From: Lumbricus terrestris
Taxonomy: Eukaryota; Annelida; Clitellata; Crassiclitellata; Lumbricidae
Length of the DNA: 64,000 nt
Reading direction: 5' to 3'
Assembly: GCA_949752735.1 (NCBI GenBank)
Contig: OX457046.1
Span: forward strand, 33,285,316 to 33,349,315
The notes under the pieces are model-generated. The model was not told the DNA's origin, made no database searches, and worked only from the letters and a program-made list of their open reading frames with translations. Shown here in pieces: positions 34,367 to 45,669 of the stretch (within the stretch, counting starts at the first letter, position 1; each line of letters opens with the position of its first letter). The position numbers and the translations under genes are program-made.

Positions 34367-35328
34367 AAGTTTAAACAGTAAGAAGGATGCTTGTCTATAA
34401 TTATATCCTAATATTCTGTGTCGGAGCCTGCAATTCATTATCGCAAAAGCATACGGTTGCTTTGTGTATTATTTTGTCATTCTCCTAAGAAGCAAACCCA
34501 CTCGCAAATGTATATTGTATATTCTCAGATCGAGTGTATATTATGCAAACTTAAGATTGTATATTATGCATACTCAGAGTGTATATTTTGCACACTCAAA
34601 GACAAGTCGCACGCCGCATTACGGTTCGAGATTCGGGGGCCAAAGCAGAGAGTGAGCCCTCGGGTGCAATATCAGAGGAGGCAAGCATACAGGAGGGTAA
34701 CTGCGTTTGATATCAACGGCTGCGCTACATCAGAGACGGGTGCGATGCTGTCAACAAGCTGTCACGCCTCAAAAGCCGACCACCGTCCAGGTGATATCAC
34801 TCCATGACGTGCGGCGCTTGCAATCGCCTCAGGACTTTATATCCGCTGACCACAACTGACCAGCAGTTGGAGTTGACCACCGCTATGGTCTTGATTGATA
34901 ACTTCCAGTTGCCCTGGTCAAGATGCGGCGGCGATGATAAAGACATTGGCGGTTAATTAGATTAAGGATCATTACGGATCGAGTCCGGTGGCTATGGGTA
35001 GCCCCACTTATGGGTAGCGTCCCTCTATGGGTAGCAGCTCCCCTTATGGTGTTTTAATGCCGGTGGTGGATGGATCAGCGGGGGCTCTCAGATCTTCGGG
35101 GCTTGCTTCCTGTGAGGCTGCGAGGACTTGAAAGACTTTGACTGTCATCAGCTTGGCTGAAGTGATCAGAGCGCGCCATATAGTTGCCTGCCTCAGCAGC
35201 CGTACATCCTTTCCGCACCGCTTCACCTGGATGGTGATGTATAGGGGTGCAGATGAACACATGCTCGCATTAGTTCAAAGATTCGTGTAGCTTGACAATC
35301 GCAGCCCGTGGCGTCTATACTGTACTGG
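34367..35328. other. No recognised gene; small repeats
   Basis: Repeats of gtatattntg near 34,510-34,595 and of tatgggtagc (four times, about 34,990-35,035). No supported gene. Confidence 0.5.
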
Positions 35329-35336
35329 TCTATTGG

Positions 35337-35477
35337 CAGGGCTGAAAGTTAGCTGGGTCTGTCCAGGTCTCAGACCCGGCATTAATTTTTTGGCGCTTGA
35401 ATAAACACTTATACATGTATCTAGCACTCTTTGGGCCGAAGAGACCCGGCAATTTTTTCAAACCACTTTCAGCCCTG
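35337..35477. mobile_element. hAT-type MITE, 141 bp
   Basis: The ends CAGGGCTGAAAGT and ACTTTCAGCCCTG frame two inverted agacccggca/gacccggcaat blocks. It is flanked by the perfect 8-bp duplication TCTATTGG (35,329-35,336 and 35,478-35,485). Confidence 0.9.
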
Positions 35478-35546
35478 TCTATTGGTGCCTGCTTGGTAGC
35501 GCCTTTGCCTCCCCGTGTGTGCTTTGTCGTCCGGTTTCAGACAGCC

Positions 35547-36010
35547 GGTGTCACGAAGTAGAGTATCCCCTCTAATAATCGCATCCCCAAGATGAAGAGA
35601 AGACGAAAAAGTCACTTTCGCGGGTGTTTATTTTTTGCATATTAATTTCCATTTGCTTTATTTTAAGCATTGCCACTAGCAGGTGTGTTTATTCCTACTA
35701 TACTTAATTTTTACTTTGTTTGCATTGCTTTTAAAACACTTAGAACATTTAAGCTTATAGTCACTAATTAAGTTCAAGCTGCAATGCCTATAGCTTTGAC
35801 CAATTGCTTAGGACACTTAAAACAATTCGAGTCACTTTAAATTTTGACTTCAGCATAAATTGATCAATTGTACGCACTTTAATAATTATGCGCTGATGTG
35901 GATAGAATGGTTGAATTCATTCTCCGGATATATTCTATACCCGGTATATTCCATCTGGCGGAATAGAATATTTCATCCCTCCCCCGGATAGCTTTAGGGG
36001 ATAGAATGGC
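35547..36010 (+). mobile_element. TIR MITE family ggtgtcacgaa, copy 1 (right end lost)
   Basis: Starts ggtgtcacgaagtagagtat and follows the order of copy 2 (40,645-41,095) throughout, including cttaggacacttaaaacaat and gagtcactttaaattttga. The right terminal repeat is missing or eroded after about 36,010. Confidence 0.7.
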
Positions 36011-36481
36011 CGTCGAGCCTCCGCTTTTCCGCTAATCGTCTGATGAATGGGGAACTTCTGGTTTCGTGCGCTATAACGCCTCAACTATAAGCAGTGTGGC
36101 GCGTATTTTCGAGCTATAATATTATTATTATAGCTGGTCTGCCATTGCATTGTTCTCGTGCATTGCAATGACCGCAATTCTTTCACTCTGATTGCTGTCC
36201 ATTATAATTATGAGCCTAACTTGTTTCAACAGGTTTCCGCTGAATGTATAGACCCTATTCAGAATTGCAACGACGTTATTGTCATTATTGAAAGTTTGCA
36301 ACACCTGTCGTAACCATGACGACCTCTGTAACGGTCAATAGTTTAGTACGCGCCAATTACAATGGAGAGGGTACTTTCTGAAGTTGGCGTGTATACATGC
36401 TGTGAATCAATTGTTACAGGTATTTGTAATGGACTTCGCTATATGAATTCTAATCTCAGACAGGTTTCGTTCCGTGGTAGA

Positions 36482-36569
<88 letters not shown>

Positions 36570-36840
36570 CCTAGTCTTCACACCTAGTCTGTATACGCTA
36601 TGTATAGGCCAACTGTTATTAGCCATAATTCTGTACTATATATTAATTGACTGTACTATAATAATTATTATAGACTGTATACGCATTTCGCTGTGTTACC
36701 AATTCATTTTTCCTGCAGCGTAAACACCGAATTTCTTTGTTGACTCTTTCTCCATGCAGCCGAACTGTTTCAAGAACAGGCATAATAATATGGATCCTCT
36801 CTTTCTCGGACTGCTCAAGTCTTATTCTATAGACAATTGT
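36011..36840. repeat. Spacer with (TA)n microsatellite
   Basis: No gene recognised. A pure (TA) tract of about 84 bp lies at 36,484-36,567; the YIYI ORF is a translation of it. Confidence 0.8.
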
Positions 36841-36844
36841 TACT

Positions 36845-36945
36845 GTTTAACGATAGTCTGTCATATCAAGTATGATTAGTGGTTGCCCTCCTCATTTCTC
36901 CAAGCTTGGGACTGGTACTGCCAAAGTACGAGCAGTGACGATTGA
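36845..36945 (-). repeat. Dispersed ~100-bp repeat, copy 5 (inverted)
   Basis: Reverse complement of the family: ccagtcccaagcttgg, gaggagggc and actaatcata are read on the minus strand. It is the only copy in this orientation. Confidence 0.65.
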
Positions 36946-37660
36946 CGAAGTAATTTGTTGTAAATATGTTTAATTTATAACGCTCCACTCACGGTGCACA
37001 CCAAACAGAGGTGCTCCCAGCGCAAAGGCCCGTCAGCAGATACAAGAGAGTGGTTCTGAGAAAGCGGAAAGAGGCACTTGGGGTACATTGGGGACTTTTG
37101 GGGGTACCGATGTATAGATATGTGGGTTCAACTTGCAGTACAGTCACCACGCACGCATATAAGAGACGCGAGGGCGCGCTGCATGCAGAGAGAAGCTCTT
37201 GCTGAACTTTGGTCAATGGCGCGTCATTGGGTGCGTTCAAATATTTGACATCAATACACACGTGGGTGTGTGCGTTTTTGCGTGCTCTTCATGTGATTGA
37301 AACTGACCACTTATAACGGCCGAATACTGACCATCGTACGAATGTTCGGTGAGTCAACACCTGTCAGATGAAATCACGTTGTCGGTATTTTAGTGGCAAA
37401 CAGTGAAGAATGGATATTATTAAAATAGCTGGGTATGTTTGCATGGCTTCAATAGGGAGGCGGTATATGTACTGTTTGAGTATTCCATTCTGCCGGTCTT
37501 AGCATGCTCTCCGCAATTTAATCTTGACCATTGCTTGTCAACTGGTCCTTGACGGCTATTTGCCCTTTGGTCTTGATGATCTTAGGACCATAAATGGCAA
37601 TGTTGGTCCATTCGATGAGTGTATACCTGCCTGGCTCATATCTAGCAGCAGACATCTGCG
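36946..37660. other. No recognised gene
   Basis: Two overlapping short ORFs on opposite strands (about 36,989-37,261) show no family features. Nothing else was recognised. Confidence 0.5.
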
Positions 37661-37667
37661 TAAAGAA

Positions 37668-37768
37668 TAAACTCCGCCACTGGTTGTTCTCTGCCAGTGC
37701 CAGTCCCAAGCCTGGATAAAGGAGGAGGGCGACACTAATCATCTTTGATATGGCAGTGTCGATAAACT
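37668..37768 (+). repeat. Dispersed ~100-bp repeat, copy 6
   Basis: Best-preserved copy: ctccgccactgg, ccagtgccagtcccaagcct, gataaaggaggagggcgaca, then gatatggcagtgtcg. It abuts the GA microsatellite. Confidence 0.75.
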
Positions 37769-37773
37769 TGTAA

Positions 37774-37907
<134 letters not shown>

Positions 37908-38314
37908 TAATAATTTTGGTGAATTTTACTTACGATACCTTGAATGCAAGGAGAAGTTGATGCATGGCAGAAATAGCAGACAATGGCAGAAAAAGCTGAT
38001 CATTTGAGGCACTGTCCCAGACTTACATATAATCATTATACATACATATAATTATATTCCTTTTATCGACAAAAATGACCGGTAGTCATAACGCGATAGT
38101 TAACAAACACAGAAAGAGGAAGAAAGGGCCGAATGGATTGCAGAGTGTGCAGTGAAATTGTACGGATGTCCAAAAAGGCCATAAGAGATTTGGCCGGCGA
38201 CTTGTGACGTATTTCATGACGGACTGATGACAAAAATTTCTGGTTGTGTGCAAAATTAAAGAAATTCCTTAGGATAAGCCGTGATATGCTACACTGTCTA
38301 GTAGTATGAGGTAT
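37908..38314. other. No recognised gene
   Basis: Unique sequence; nothing recognised. Confidence 0.5.
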
Positions 38315-38845
38315 GGTAATGGTATATATCTGAACTGACTAAGGTACTGGAGAGCATACTATACTATCTGGAGAGAGGTATATGGTATATATCTGAACTG
38401 ACTAAGGTAGGCTACTGGAGAGCATACTATACTATCTGGAGAGAGGTATACATGGTATATATCTGAACTGACTAAGGTACTGGAGAGTATACTATACTAT
38501 CCGGAGATAGGTATATGGTATATATCTGATCTTATTAAGGTGCTGGAGAGCATACTATACTATCTGGAGAGAGGTATATGGTAGATGTCTGAACTGACTA
38601 AGGTACTGGAGTGTATACTATACTATCTGGAGAGAGGTATTTGGTATATATCTGATCTTATTAAGGTGCTAGAGGGTATGCTATGCTATCTGGAGAGAGG
38701 TATGTGGTATATATCTGATCTGATTAAGGTACTGGAGAGTATACTATATGCTATCTGGTGAGAGGTATATGGTATATATCTGATCTTATTAAGGTACTGG
38801 AGGGTATGCCACTGTCCTGAGTGAGGTATGGTGGATGTTTGATGT
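38315..38845. repeat. Minisatellite, about 63-bp unit, 8-9 copies
   Basis: A unit containing ggtatatatctgaactgac, taaggtactggagag and tactatactatctggagag is repeated with a period of 62-70 bp. Variant units alternate ctgaactgac with ctgatcttat. No coding frame is kept across units. Confidence 0.9.
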
Positions 38846-39295
38846 AATTGGGTCCTCAAGGGGTAATCTCCCCGCAGTGCGATCGGCCGACGCATTAAAC
38901 CCCAATTACTCCCTAAAGATCAAAAGCCCGTCGGACGCTGGCGCTACACAAATGAGTCGTAAACAACAGCCTTCGGGAAGTGAATGGCAACCTAGAGGGC
39001 GTCGACGGGTGGTTGAGAGGGCGTGGAAAGGACGTGGAAAGGGCGCTTTAGACGGAGACGAGGGTAGTGGAGCTAAACCCGGCTCTACGGGGCATCTGCC
39101 TCGCCAAACCCCTTTCTAAGGGAGCAGACATTAATTTCCATTGGAAAAGGTTGAACTTTTCGGTTTTCAACTTTTGATCGGGGCGTAACGGAATGCAGTA
39201 TGAAGAGGATGGAGGAAGTAAGAAAGGAAGGAAGAGGGTGGAAGGAAGAGAAGGAGGAGGAGGAGGAGGTAGTAGGAATGAAGACGTAAGGAGGG
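38846..39295. other. No recognised gene
   Basis: An open frame at 38,835-39,119 (plus strand, arginine- and glycine-rich) has no family features and could be chance. Confidence 0.4.
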
Positions 39296-39296
39296 T

Positions 39297-39700
39297 TAGA
39301 TGGATGGATGGATGGATGGATGGATGGATTGATGAATTGATAGATTGATGGATGAATGGATTGATAAATGGATGGATGGATGGAGGATTCAGATGGATGG
39401 ATTGGTGGATGGATTGATATATGGATGGATGAATGGATTGATTGATCGATGGATGGATGAATGGATGGATGGATGGACTGATGGATTGATGGATGAATTG
39501 ATGGATGAATGGATTGATAGATGGATGGATGGATGGATGAATGGATGGATGGATTGATGGATAGACTGATGGATGGATGAATTAATGGATGGATGAATGG
39601 ATGGATGGACAGAGGGAGAGAGGGAGAGAGGGAGAGAAAAAGGGAAAGGGGAAGAGGGAAGGACGGAAGGAAGGAAGGAAAGAAGAAACAAGGATGGAAG
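39297..39700. repeat. (GGAT/GAAT)n tract followed by GA-rich tract
   Basis: About 310 bp of ggatggat/gaatggat tetramers, then gggagaga and ggaaggaa runs. All IHPSIHPS and WMDGWMDG ORFs come from this tract. Confidence 0.95.
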
Positions 39701-40644
39701 GAGCGATGGTGAGAATGAAGGAAGCAAATTAAGACATAGAAGATGGACGAAAGGATGGAAAGTGAGAGGGAGGGACGTAAGGAAGGAAACGAGAACGAAC
39801 AAAGGAGAACACGAGAACTGTTCCACAGGTTCGACAAAGCGGACCCCTTCCAGCATCCTTCCGTTATCTAATTGTAACATCATCATCACCATGATCCAGC
39901 AGCAGCAGCAGTCACAACGGTTGGATCCCGCTGAGCCGATTAGTTTAAAAGACGCCAGGCATTAATACGAGCAATCATGGTTCATGTGTCGAATTCGGAT
40001 GTAGGAATATAGCACACATGTGGCAGCAGATTGGGGAGCATCAAAAGAAAGTCGTCACCAGGATCCATGGGCAGTAGGTCCCCCAGTAGGTGTCCAATGC
40101 ATTGTTTATCAATTTTCCCGGAGTCGCCGATCTTGTCTCAGTTGTCTGATACTCTTAGGCTTTGTAGATCATGTTTACACCAGTCCCTAATGTCATCAAT
40201 AATCTTTGTAATAGTTTGCATCTGATGATTTGGTTGTATACAGGGAACCCGAAAGGGTTCTTACAACACCGAGAGGTGGACCCCTGCCATGGGCGGTGAT
40301 ACCATGAAGATGACAGCCATTAGGTTGCGGTTCATGGTATAAGCTTAGTCCTGGCATACATGTACATTGTACAATGCATCAAAACAACATCGAAAAACCA
40401 TCAAACTCTTTAGCTGCAAAAGAGTATTATATAATACAGCTTCGCATTCGATTATAATCGTAAGCCAATTCGAGTCATTCGACGAATTTCGATGGCACAA
40501 ATGATTATAATCATTGTCGGAGGTTTACTTCGCGGTATACAGGAAGTTTGAAAGGCATCTGACGTATATCGTCGCCAATTGTATTCTGAGTGAAAGATGG
40601 GAGGATATTTAACTGTTTATTAATTTAATCTCTCTGTATGAGTC
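39701..40644. other. No recognised gene
   Basis: Purine-rich at first, with a cagcagcag tract near 39,897-39,910. The 64-codon frame at 40,031-40,225 shows no family features. Confidence 0.5.
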
Positions 40645-41095
40645 GGTGTCACGAAATAGAGTATCCCCCGTATTAATTGTATCCCCCAAATAACAAAGTC
40701 GAAAAAAACCGCTTCCACGTGTATTTATTTTTGCAAATTGATTTTCATCTGCTTTGTTTTGAACAATGACACTAACAGGTATGTTTATTCATACTAGATA
40801 ATTTGTTTTGCCCTGTTTTTAGAGAACTTAAAACATTCAAAACACTTAAGAACACTCAGAGTCACTAAATAAATTCGAGTTGCCTTTATCTGAGCATTGC
40901 TTAGGACACTTAAAACAATTAGAGTCACTTTAAATTTTGATTATAGCATAAAAAATTTAATTATGCGCCTTTTTCAAAAAAGGGGATAGAATGATTTATC
41001 CCCCGGATAGCATAGACCGGTTAATTCCATCCGGGGGATTAGATTAATTCATCCCCCCGGATAGTTTTCAGGGGGATACTCCGTTTCGTGTCACC
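40645..41095 (+). mobile_element. TIR MITE family ggtgtcacgaa, copy 2
   Basis: A 451-bp element with start ggtgtcacgaaatagagtat and an end whose reverse complement is ggtgacacgaaacggagtat, followed by ccccc on both sides. Subterminal cccccggata motifs are also inverted. It is non-coding, and no clear target duplication was seen. The superfamily is not assigned. Confidence 0.8.
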
Positions 41096-41203
41096 TGGAT
41101 TATTGTCAAGTATCAGAGCCTTCAGAGGTCGAAGTCTTAGCTTAAAGAGTCAAGGATGGATGACAGTCATATGGAAATGGGAATAGATGATTATTGTAGG
41201 GTA

Positions 41204-42997
41204 AATCAAATCAAATCAAATCAAATCAAAACTTGTTTATTCACAGAGATCAAGAAAAAAAACAGAACAACATAGAAAATGACAGTATAATAGTGTGCAA
41301 TAAAAAAATAGAAGTCAGAATAAAATAACTATTAAGTACGATATCCCTGAGAATGGGTAACCCAGAAAGGGAGTGATCCCGCTAGACCTGGGTCACCATA
41401 GACAGAGATTTTGAATCAAGATGGTGGAAAGCACTAAATAAGCGGAATAGAGAGGGGAGGAAACAAGTGTAGAGCTAGGAAAGAGAAAAAAAGGTGATTG
41501 AAACAAGTAATAGTAGAGAGTATAGTTTAGAGGCTATGACTTCAGAGCAGGACGCAGAGTAGGTGAACAAAATTGTCAATGCATGCATATATAATAGAAA
41601 TCCAATATAAGCAGGTAGTCCACAAAATAAATTTTTAAAAGACAATAGTTGAACACAACCAGCAATTATTAGTAAGTGACATATGATCCCATTTAAATGA
41701 GAAGCTAATAGACAAATCATATAATAATGATCACATAGACAATGGTAAAGGGATATATGTTATTAGATCCCAATGAGAAACTTTTTTAGCCGGCTTTTAA
41801 AAAGACTGGTGGAATTTAAGGCAGATATGTGGGTGGGGAGACCATTCCAAATTCCAGGACCCAAGTATTTAATAGAAAATTGTTTAATTTTTAGGCGTGC
41901 ATAATCACTGCGGTAGAAATGAGCATGCCTAGTAGCATGATCATGAAGTTTAGAGCCAGTAGTAAAATAATTATTGAATGAGCTGGGCAATAGGTTATGG
42001 TGATATCGATGCATGAATAGACCTATTTGAAATTTATTGATGTTCTCTAAAGATAGCAACAAATGATTTGAGAACAGAGGAGCAGAGCTAGATCTCCAAT
42101 GAGCACCACAAATTAGCCTTATGGCTCGTTTTTGCAAAATAACCAGTGGTCTGAGGCGGGAAAGATAAGTAGAACCCCAGGAAATGTTACAATAAGACAG
42201 GTAAGGAAATATGAGTGTATAGTAAAGCTGAAATAGGATAGTTTTAGGGAGGCAATGTTTAATCCTGTGGAGGACCCCAATGTTTTTAGAGATTTTTTTA
42301 GCAATGGTCGAAATATGGTCCGACCACTCAAGGTGATTATCTATAATGACCCCAAGAAATTTAGACGAATTGGTTTGGGTAATAGGGACATTGTTGATTA
42401 GAAGTGACCTATTCACATCAAGGATTATTTTCTTTCTAGTATGAAATAAAACAAAATTAGTTTTATCCGTATTAAGAGATAGTCTATTAGATTTAAACCA
42501 TTCTTCAATTGAGGCTAATTCATTATTTGCTATGTCGAACAGGCGATCAATGGAGTGGTGAGAGAAGAAGACATTAGTGTCGTCAGCAAACAGTATAAAT
42601 TTTAATATGGATGATGTCATGGACAAGTCATTAATGTATAACAAAAAGAGCAGAGGTCCAAGTATTGACCCTTGGGGTACACCACATGAGATATTCAAAG
42701 CCAAGGATTTCTGACCTTTAAAATAAACATATTGAGATCTGTTGCTTAGGTAGTCAGAAAACCATTGATTACTAATACCTCGAAAGCCATAATATTCAAT
42801 TTTTTTTACTAGGACGTGGTGATCGACAGTATCAAAAGCTTTCGAGAGGTCAAAAAATATACCCAGTGGAAAAAAATTTTCATCCATTGAGTCAATGATA
42901 TTATTTTGGAGGTCCAAAAGGGCCATGTAGGTTGAGAGGTTCCGTTGGAAGCCATATTGGGTGGGAGATAATAGTTTGAACTTATTAAGATAATCAG
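41204..42997 (-). mobile_element. CR1/L2-like LINE, 3' part (RT half and tail)
   Basis: This is the 3' part of the LINE split by element A; its 5' part lies at 61,457-63,350. After the ORF stop at 41,763 there is a 530-bp 3' UTR and a (TTTGA)n tail (41,204-41,230 on the minus strand), a short-repeat 3' end of the kind many CR1/L2-group LINEs have instead of poly(A). The last five bases before the LTR (ATCAG, 42,993-42,997) are duplicated at 61,452-61,456. Confidence 0.88.
41763..42997 (-). pseudogene. LINE reverse transcriptase, C-terminal half
   Basis: About 410 codons are open on the minus strand. The peptide holds RT motifs in order: PTQYGFQRNLST, FDLSKAFDTVDH, GVPQGSILGPLLFLLYIND and FADDTN (catalytic Asp pair), followed by the long C-terminal region with YCNISWG and GIWNGLP. 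The order and motifs fit the CR1/Jockey-group RT. The first six residues of the called frame belong to the inserted LTR, so there is no start codon here. The frame continues from 61,457 upward if the insertion and one ATCAG are disregarded. It is disrupted by insertion and by frameshifts in the 5' half. Confidence 0.9.
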
Positions 42998-44035
42998 TGT
43001 CACCGTCCATCGAAATCTAGGGTTTTAAATCTAGTTTTAATAGGGAACTTTATGCTCAGAGGCCATTGGGTGATCAATATTAGAATGAACTAGGACCTAA
43101 AACAAATGTAGCTGAGATTCGTTTAAAGATTATATTATAATAAAACAATATCAAACAGTAAAATACAATCAATAATCCTATCTACTTATTGTGGCGTATT
43201 ATCTAATAATATTATAGCTTGTTTCTTATCTTCCACGTTGGACTTTTCCAGCGTAGATGTAGAAGTTCTTCAGTTCGTATGGATTGGAATGAAGGTTTGA
43301 AGAGGAAGGAAGGTCACCTTCTTCTTGCTTGCCGTCGTTTCCAATTCTCTTCCGTAGCTGCGTAGACGGAGAATGCTGTAGCTGGCACAGCACTCTGTAG
43401 TTTCGTCCACCTCGTTGTTTCTCCACAAGCAACGGTAGCTTCTCGTCGCTTGCTCGTCTTGTTGTAGTTTCGCCCCTTTCTTCTGCCGTCGAACTCCAAT
43501 CGCAATTGTAGTTCCGAATTCGATCTTCTCCGATGTCGATCGCAGTGCACTCGCAAGTGTCTCACCAAACTTCGCAAAGTTTCCGTACGACAAGCCCTGG
43601 TATCTCTATTCCCAAGGACTTATAGTCTCACCAGTGGGACAGGCCGACAACGTGTCGCCTTCCACACCCAATTCACCGTCAGATCTTCTGAATTACCGAC
43701 AAGGAACGCCACAATCGTCAATGGCCGCCCTTGCTCAGAAATCTACGTCTTCTTCCTTCGCCATCTTTTCGCTGTCTAACTTTATCGTCTGCCGTTGTTG
43801 TCGTCTGCTCAAGTTTGACGCTGCTTTCTGCCCTTCGTTGTGTTTCGATAATTGATGTAGCGCGTATTCAAGAATTGTTATAGCGCTATTATTATTATCT
43901 AACTTAATGCCACAAGTAATATTAATTATAATCTACAATACGCCACATATTGTCTAGCTTAATTCTTACCTATTTAATACTTATACAATGCATCATTTAA
44001 TAGGTTTGTTTGATAAGAAGCATTCTACCGCTACA
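42998..44035 (-). repeat. Element A 3' LTR, 1,038 bp
   Basis: Starts tgtcaccg on the plus strand and ends ccgctaca. It is the same length as the other LTR, and all short frames I could compare are identical between the two. It carries no supported gene; the ORFs inside occur in both LTRs and look accidental. Confidence 0.95.
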
Positions 44036-44050
44036 AATGCCCCTCCTTCA
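44036..44050 (-). other. Element A polypurine tract
   Basis: The minus strand reads GAAGGAGGGGCATT right before the 3' LTR, the normal place for the plus-strand primer of an LTR element. Confidence 0.75.
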
Positions 44051-44192
44051 AAAGACTGTTTACAGGCTTTAACAAACTAACCTACTTAACAAACTAACCT
44101 AGTAAACTAATTCACTTACTATACACGACATGACAATTAATACACTTTACTCACTGGCTTACACTTCTTCATTTACTTTATCTCAACTTATA

Positions 44193-45669
44193 CTACACAA
44201 CCCCTCTACTTAAATAGTCGGACATAACATTTTCGGACCCTTTAATATATCTAATGTTAAAGGAATAATTTTGGAGTGCCAAACTCCATCTCATCACCCT
44301 TGCATTTTTCATTCGACCCTCTTTCATATATTGCAATCCGCAATGGTCTGTCTCAATTGTAAATGTCTTTCCACAAAGATATCGGTCGAACCTGCTTATT
44401 CCCCACATGATTGCTAAGCACTCTCTCTCTTCCACAGAATATCTTCTCTCTCGCTCTAACAGCTTCCTGCTCGCATACGCTATGGGATGATTCGTCCCCT
44501 CGTACTGCTGCATTATCACACATCCGATTCCACTCCCACTTGCATCAGTTTGTAGGATGAAATCCTTCTCTAAATTTGGAAGTCTCAGAATTGGTTCTTT
44601 CGCCAATTCGTTCTTCAACTTTGTAAAGCTAACCTCCAGCTCTTCATTCCATTCTACTATCCCAGGTGCTATCTTCTTCGTTAAGTCACTTAACGGTGCC
44701 ATAATTTCCGCACAGTGTGGTATGAATTTCCGATAATAGTTTATCGCTCCAAGGAAACTCCTGACTTGTTTCTTTGTCTTTGGACGTGGCATGTCTATTA
44801 TTTTATCCACTGATTTCTCCTTTGGACTTATGTCATCCTTGTTCAACGTATGTCCCAAAAAGTCAATCTTTCCATATCCTATTGAACACTTCTTCGGCTT
44901 CAATGTCAAATTCGCATGTCTCACTCTTTCGAAAAATATCTCCAATGTCTTCAAATGTTCTCTCCATCCTTTATTATGTGCTAGAATGTCGTCGACATAA
45001 CTTTGAAGATTTTCTGTTCCTTGAAGAATCTTCCTGATTAAACGGTTGTAACTTGACGCACTATTGATCAATCCAAAAGGCATCACATTGAACTTGTATA
45101 TCCCGTTGGCACATACAAATGTAGTGTAGTCTTTCGATTCTGGACTCATAGGGATCTGCCAATAACCCTTGCAGAAATCGAACTTGCTGTAGATTTTACT
45201 ACCACTCAACTTATTAAAAATATCCTCATTTGTCATCATAGGCTCAGGATCAAATATTGTAAGTTTGTTTAGCTGTTTGTAATTACAACACAGTCTATTG
45301 CTTCCGTCTGATTTCTTGACAACCACCAGCGGTGCTGCATAAGCTGCCTCTGATCTTTCTATCACCTTATTGTCTAACATCGTCTGGATCTCCTTATCTA
45401 TTTCTTTTTGCAAATGGTATGGTGTTGGATAAGCTCTTTGTCTTACTGGCTCTTCACTCGTCAAATGTATTTCATGCTTCACTAAGTCTGTTCTCCCAGG
45501 CTTGTCTGTGAAAATGTCTTCATATTTCTTCAGTAGTTTCCTCATTTCTCCTTTTTGTTCTTCATCCAAATCAGGATTTATATCTACATCTTCATAGGTC
45601 TCTGTTTGTTCACTTACATATAAATCCAATATTTCTTCTTCTTCATCTTCACCCACTTTTCCGTCATAT
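44193..45669 (-). pseudogene. Element A pol, RT-RNase H half
   Basis: 492 codons are open from the edge of element B to the stop. An acidic linker (about 30 residues) is followed by RT: KSDGSNRLCCNYKQLN, KFDFCKGYWQIP, FGLINS and QSYVDDILAH (catalytic YVDD, near 44,990). Then comes the tether and RNase H (FILQTDASGSGIG, ending TDHCGLQYM and SDYLSRG). Nothing but a stop follows: there is no integrase after RNase H, because integrase lies in the other half. The frame lacks its own start; the GTG near 45,656 is only an in-frame valine. It is split from the rest by element B. Confidence 0.92.

Noticed and set aside
30463..37768. Hammerhead ribozyme in the ~100-bp dispersed repeat
   Set aside because: ctgat and gataaa phrases occur, but no copy has the CTGATGA and GAAA core in the required order with pairing stems.
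39085..39965. [16 protein letters not shown] and R/G-rich frames up to 250 codons
   Set aside because: Tetranucleotide microsatellite read in all frames.
43226..43855. Short ORFs inside the LTRs of element A
   Set aside because: Identical in both LTRs, overlapping in several frames, with no domain; expected from LTR duplication.
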